NCBI RefSeq assembly: GCF_024346995.1
Contig: NZ_AP024887.1
Coordinates: forward strand, 1,240,001 to 1,304,000
Direction: 5' to 3'
DNA: 64,000 bases
Origin: Vibrio palustris
GTDB lineage: Bacteria > Pseudomonadota > Gammaproteobacteria > Enterobacterales > Vibrionaceae
The notes beneath the pieces are model-generated. The model saw only the letters and a list, made by a program, of their open reading frames with translations. It had not been told where the DNA came from and searched no databases. The translations under genes and the position numbers were made by a program. Numbering within the stretch: the first letter of the stretch is position 1; each line of letters opens with the position of its first letter. This document shows positions 63,596 to 64,000 of this stretch, piece by piece.

Positions 63596-64000
63596 TTACT
63601 TTTTAAGTCGTCGACGAAAGGGCATAACAATTAAACGATCAAGCCACTGCTCACGACTGTTTCTGCCAAAGGCGAGCCCCAAGCGCATGGCTGGGTGACC
63701 GAGTAATGGTTCAGCAATATAGGTACCCAGTAGTCGGTCCCAAAAGGAAAAAACAAACCCCAAATTACTATTGTGCTCTTTTTCGTTCAGACTGTGATGT
63801 ATGCGGTGAACATCTGGCGTGACCAATAACCAGCGCAGTTGACGCTCACGTAATGGGTGTAATTTGATATTACAATGGTTAAAAACAAGCATGCCAATAA
63901 ATATCAGCTCATAGGCTACCACCCCAAGTATGGGAGCCCCAAGCAGAGTGACGACACCGATTCTCATCCATAACAACAATAAGAATTCGAGTGGATGAAA
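63596..64000 (-). CDS. Sterol desaturase / fatty acid hydroxylase family protein (partial, 5' end outside window)
   Basis: Only the C-terminal 134 residues are visible. They begin FHPLEFLLLLWMRIG, part of the family HPLE motif, so the coding frame runs off the right edge. Further metal-binding histidines appear in FNHCNIKLHP and TPDVHRIHHSLNEKEHNSNL (the HRIHH box). It is a membrane di-iron enzyme family acting on lipids or sterol-like compounds. The substrate is unknown. A TTG at 63979 is not the real start. Confidence 0.82.
   Translation of the reverse strand, partial: FHPLEFLLLLWMRIGVVTLLGAPILGVVAYELIFIGMLVFNHCNIKLHPLRERQLRWLLVTPDVHRIHHSLNEKEHNSNLGFVFSFWDRLLGTYIAEPLLGHPAMRLGLAFGRNSREQWLDRLIVMPFRRRLKK

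Noticed and set aside
1..64000. Mobile elements, CRISPR arrays, tRNA or rRNA genes
   Set aside because: No transposase, integrase, regular spacer array, cloverleaf or rRNA-like stretch was recognised on either strand by reading. A dedicated tRNA scan was not possible.

Overview
The window looks like a stretch of a Vibrionaceae chromosome. Evidence is the gene content and two blocks of gene order that I recall from Vibrio cholerae: sdaA / pabB / class I fumarase / ycjX / ycjF / tyrR, and ttpC-exbB-exbD-tonB-TPR / periplasmic DNA ligase / DUF3080 / norM / ribE / fructosamine-kinase homologue / DUF3802. That comparison is from memory, not from a search. No rRNA, tRNA, insertion sequence, prophage or CRISPR array was seen. 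Coding density is high. The last gene is cut by the right edge.

Layout. 101-5833 (minus): a five-gene peptide-type ABC importer in the order permease, permease, binding protein, ATPase, ATPase. 5834-6702: an AT-rich divergent control region. 6703-14243 (plus): a TonB-dependent receptor followed by a complete six-gene energising cluster (DUF3450, TtpC-like, ExbB, ExbD, TonB, TPR). 14348-22142: lipoate ligase, a PepSY membrane protein with a DUF2946 protein, two small lipoproteins (DUF1176 and MliC-like), a NUP-family protein and a RecQ-type helicase. 22375-26969: a MacA-MacB-outer membrane factor efflux operon. 27150-38096: housekeeping metabolism and the ycjXF-tyrR-rimJ block. 38173-43647: a dicarboxylate/amino-acid symporter, a GNAT enzyme, a NUDIX-PAP2 membrane fusion and an Aer-like chemoreceptor. 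43781-49553: a ugpBAEC-(DeoR/GlpR)-ugpQ operon. 49860-51473: an LDH/MDH-family dehydrogenase and the lipocalin Blc. 51662-56583: a second six-gene TonB/TtpC cluster. 56848-64000: periplasmic ATP-dependent DNA ligase, DUF3080 lipoprotein, NorM, riboflavin synthase, fructosamine-kinase homologue, DUF3802, an NlpC/P60 lipoprotein and a partial sterol-desaturase-family gene.

Main interpretation. The left 14 kb could be one outer-to-inner-membrane uptake locus: a receptor with its own TonB complex, divergent from a peptide-type ABC importer. The window holds two full paralogous copies of the Vibrio TonB2/TonB3-type complex. The right-hand one carries a strong Fur-box candidate and the V. cholerae TonB2 gene neighbourhood. 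The left-hand one has a TonB that departs from the family at the usual Tyr-Pro motif. Three intergenic regions (upstream of ugpB, upstream of the GNAT/NUDIX-PAP2 pair, and in the left divergent region) carry PhoB-box-like repeats. Two of these share an identical 17-mer. This suggests a local phosphate-responsive theme that includes a membrane NUDIX-PAP2 fusion whose PAP2 active-site histidines appear to be missing.
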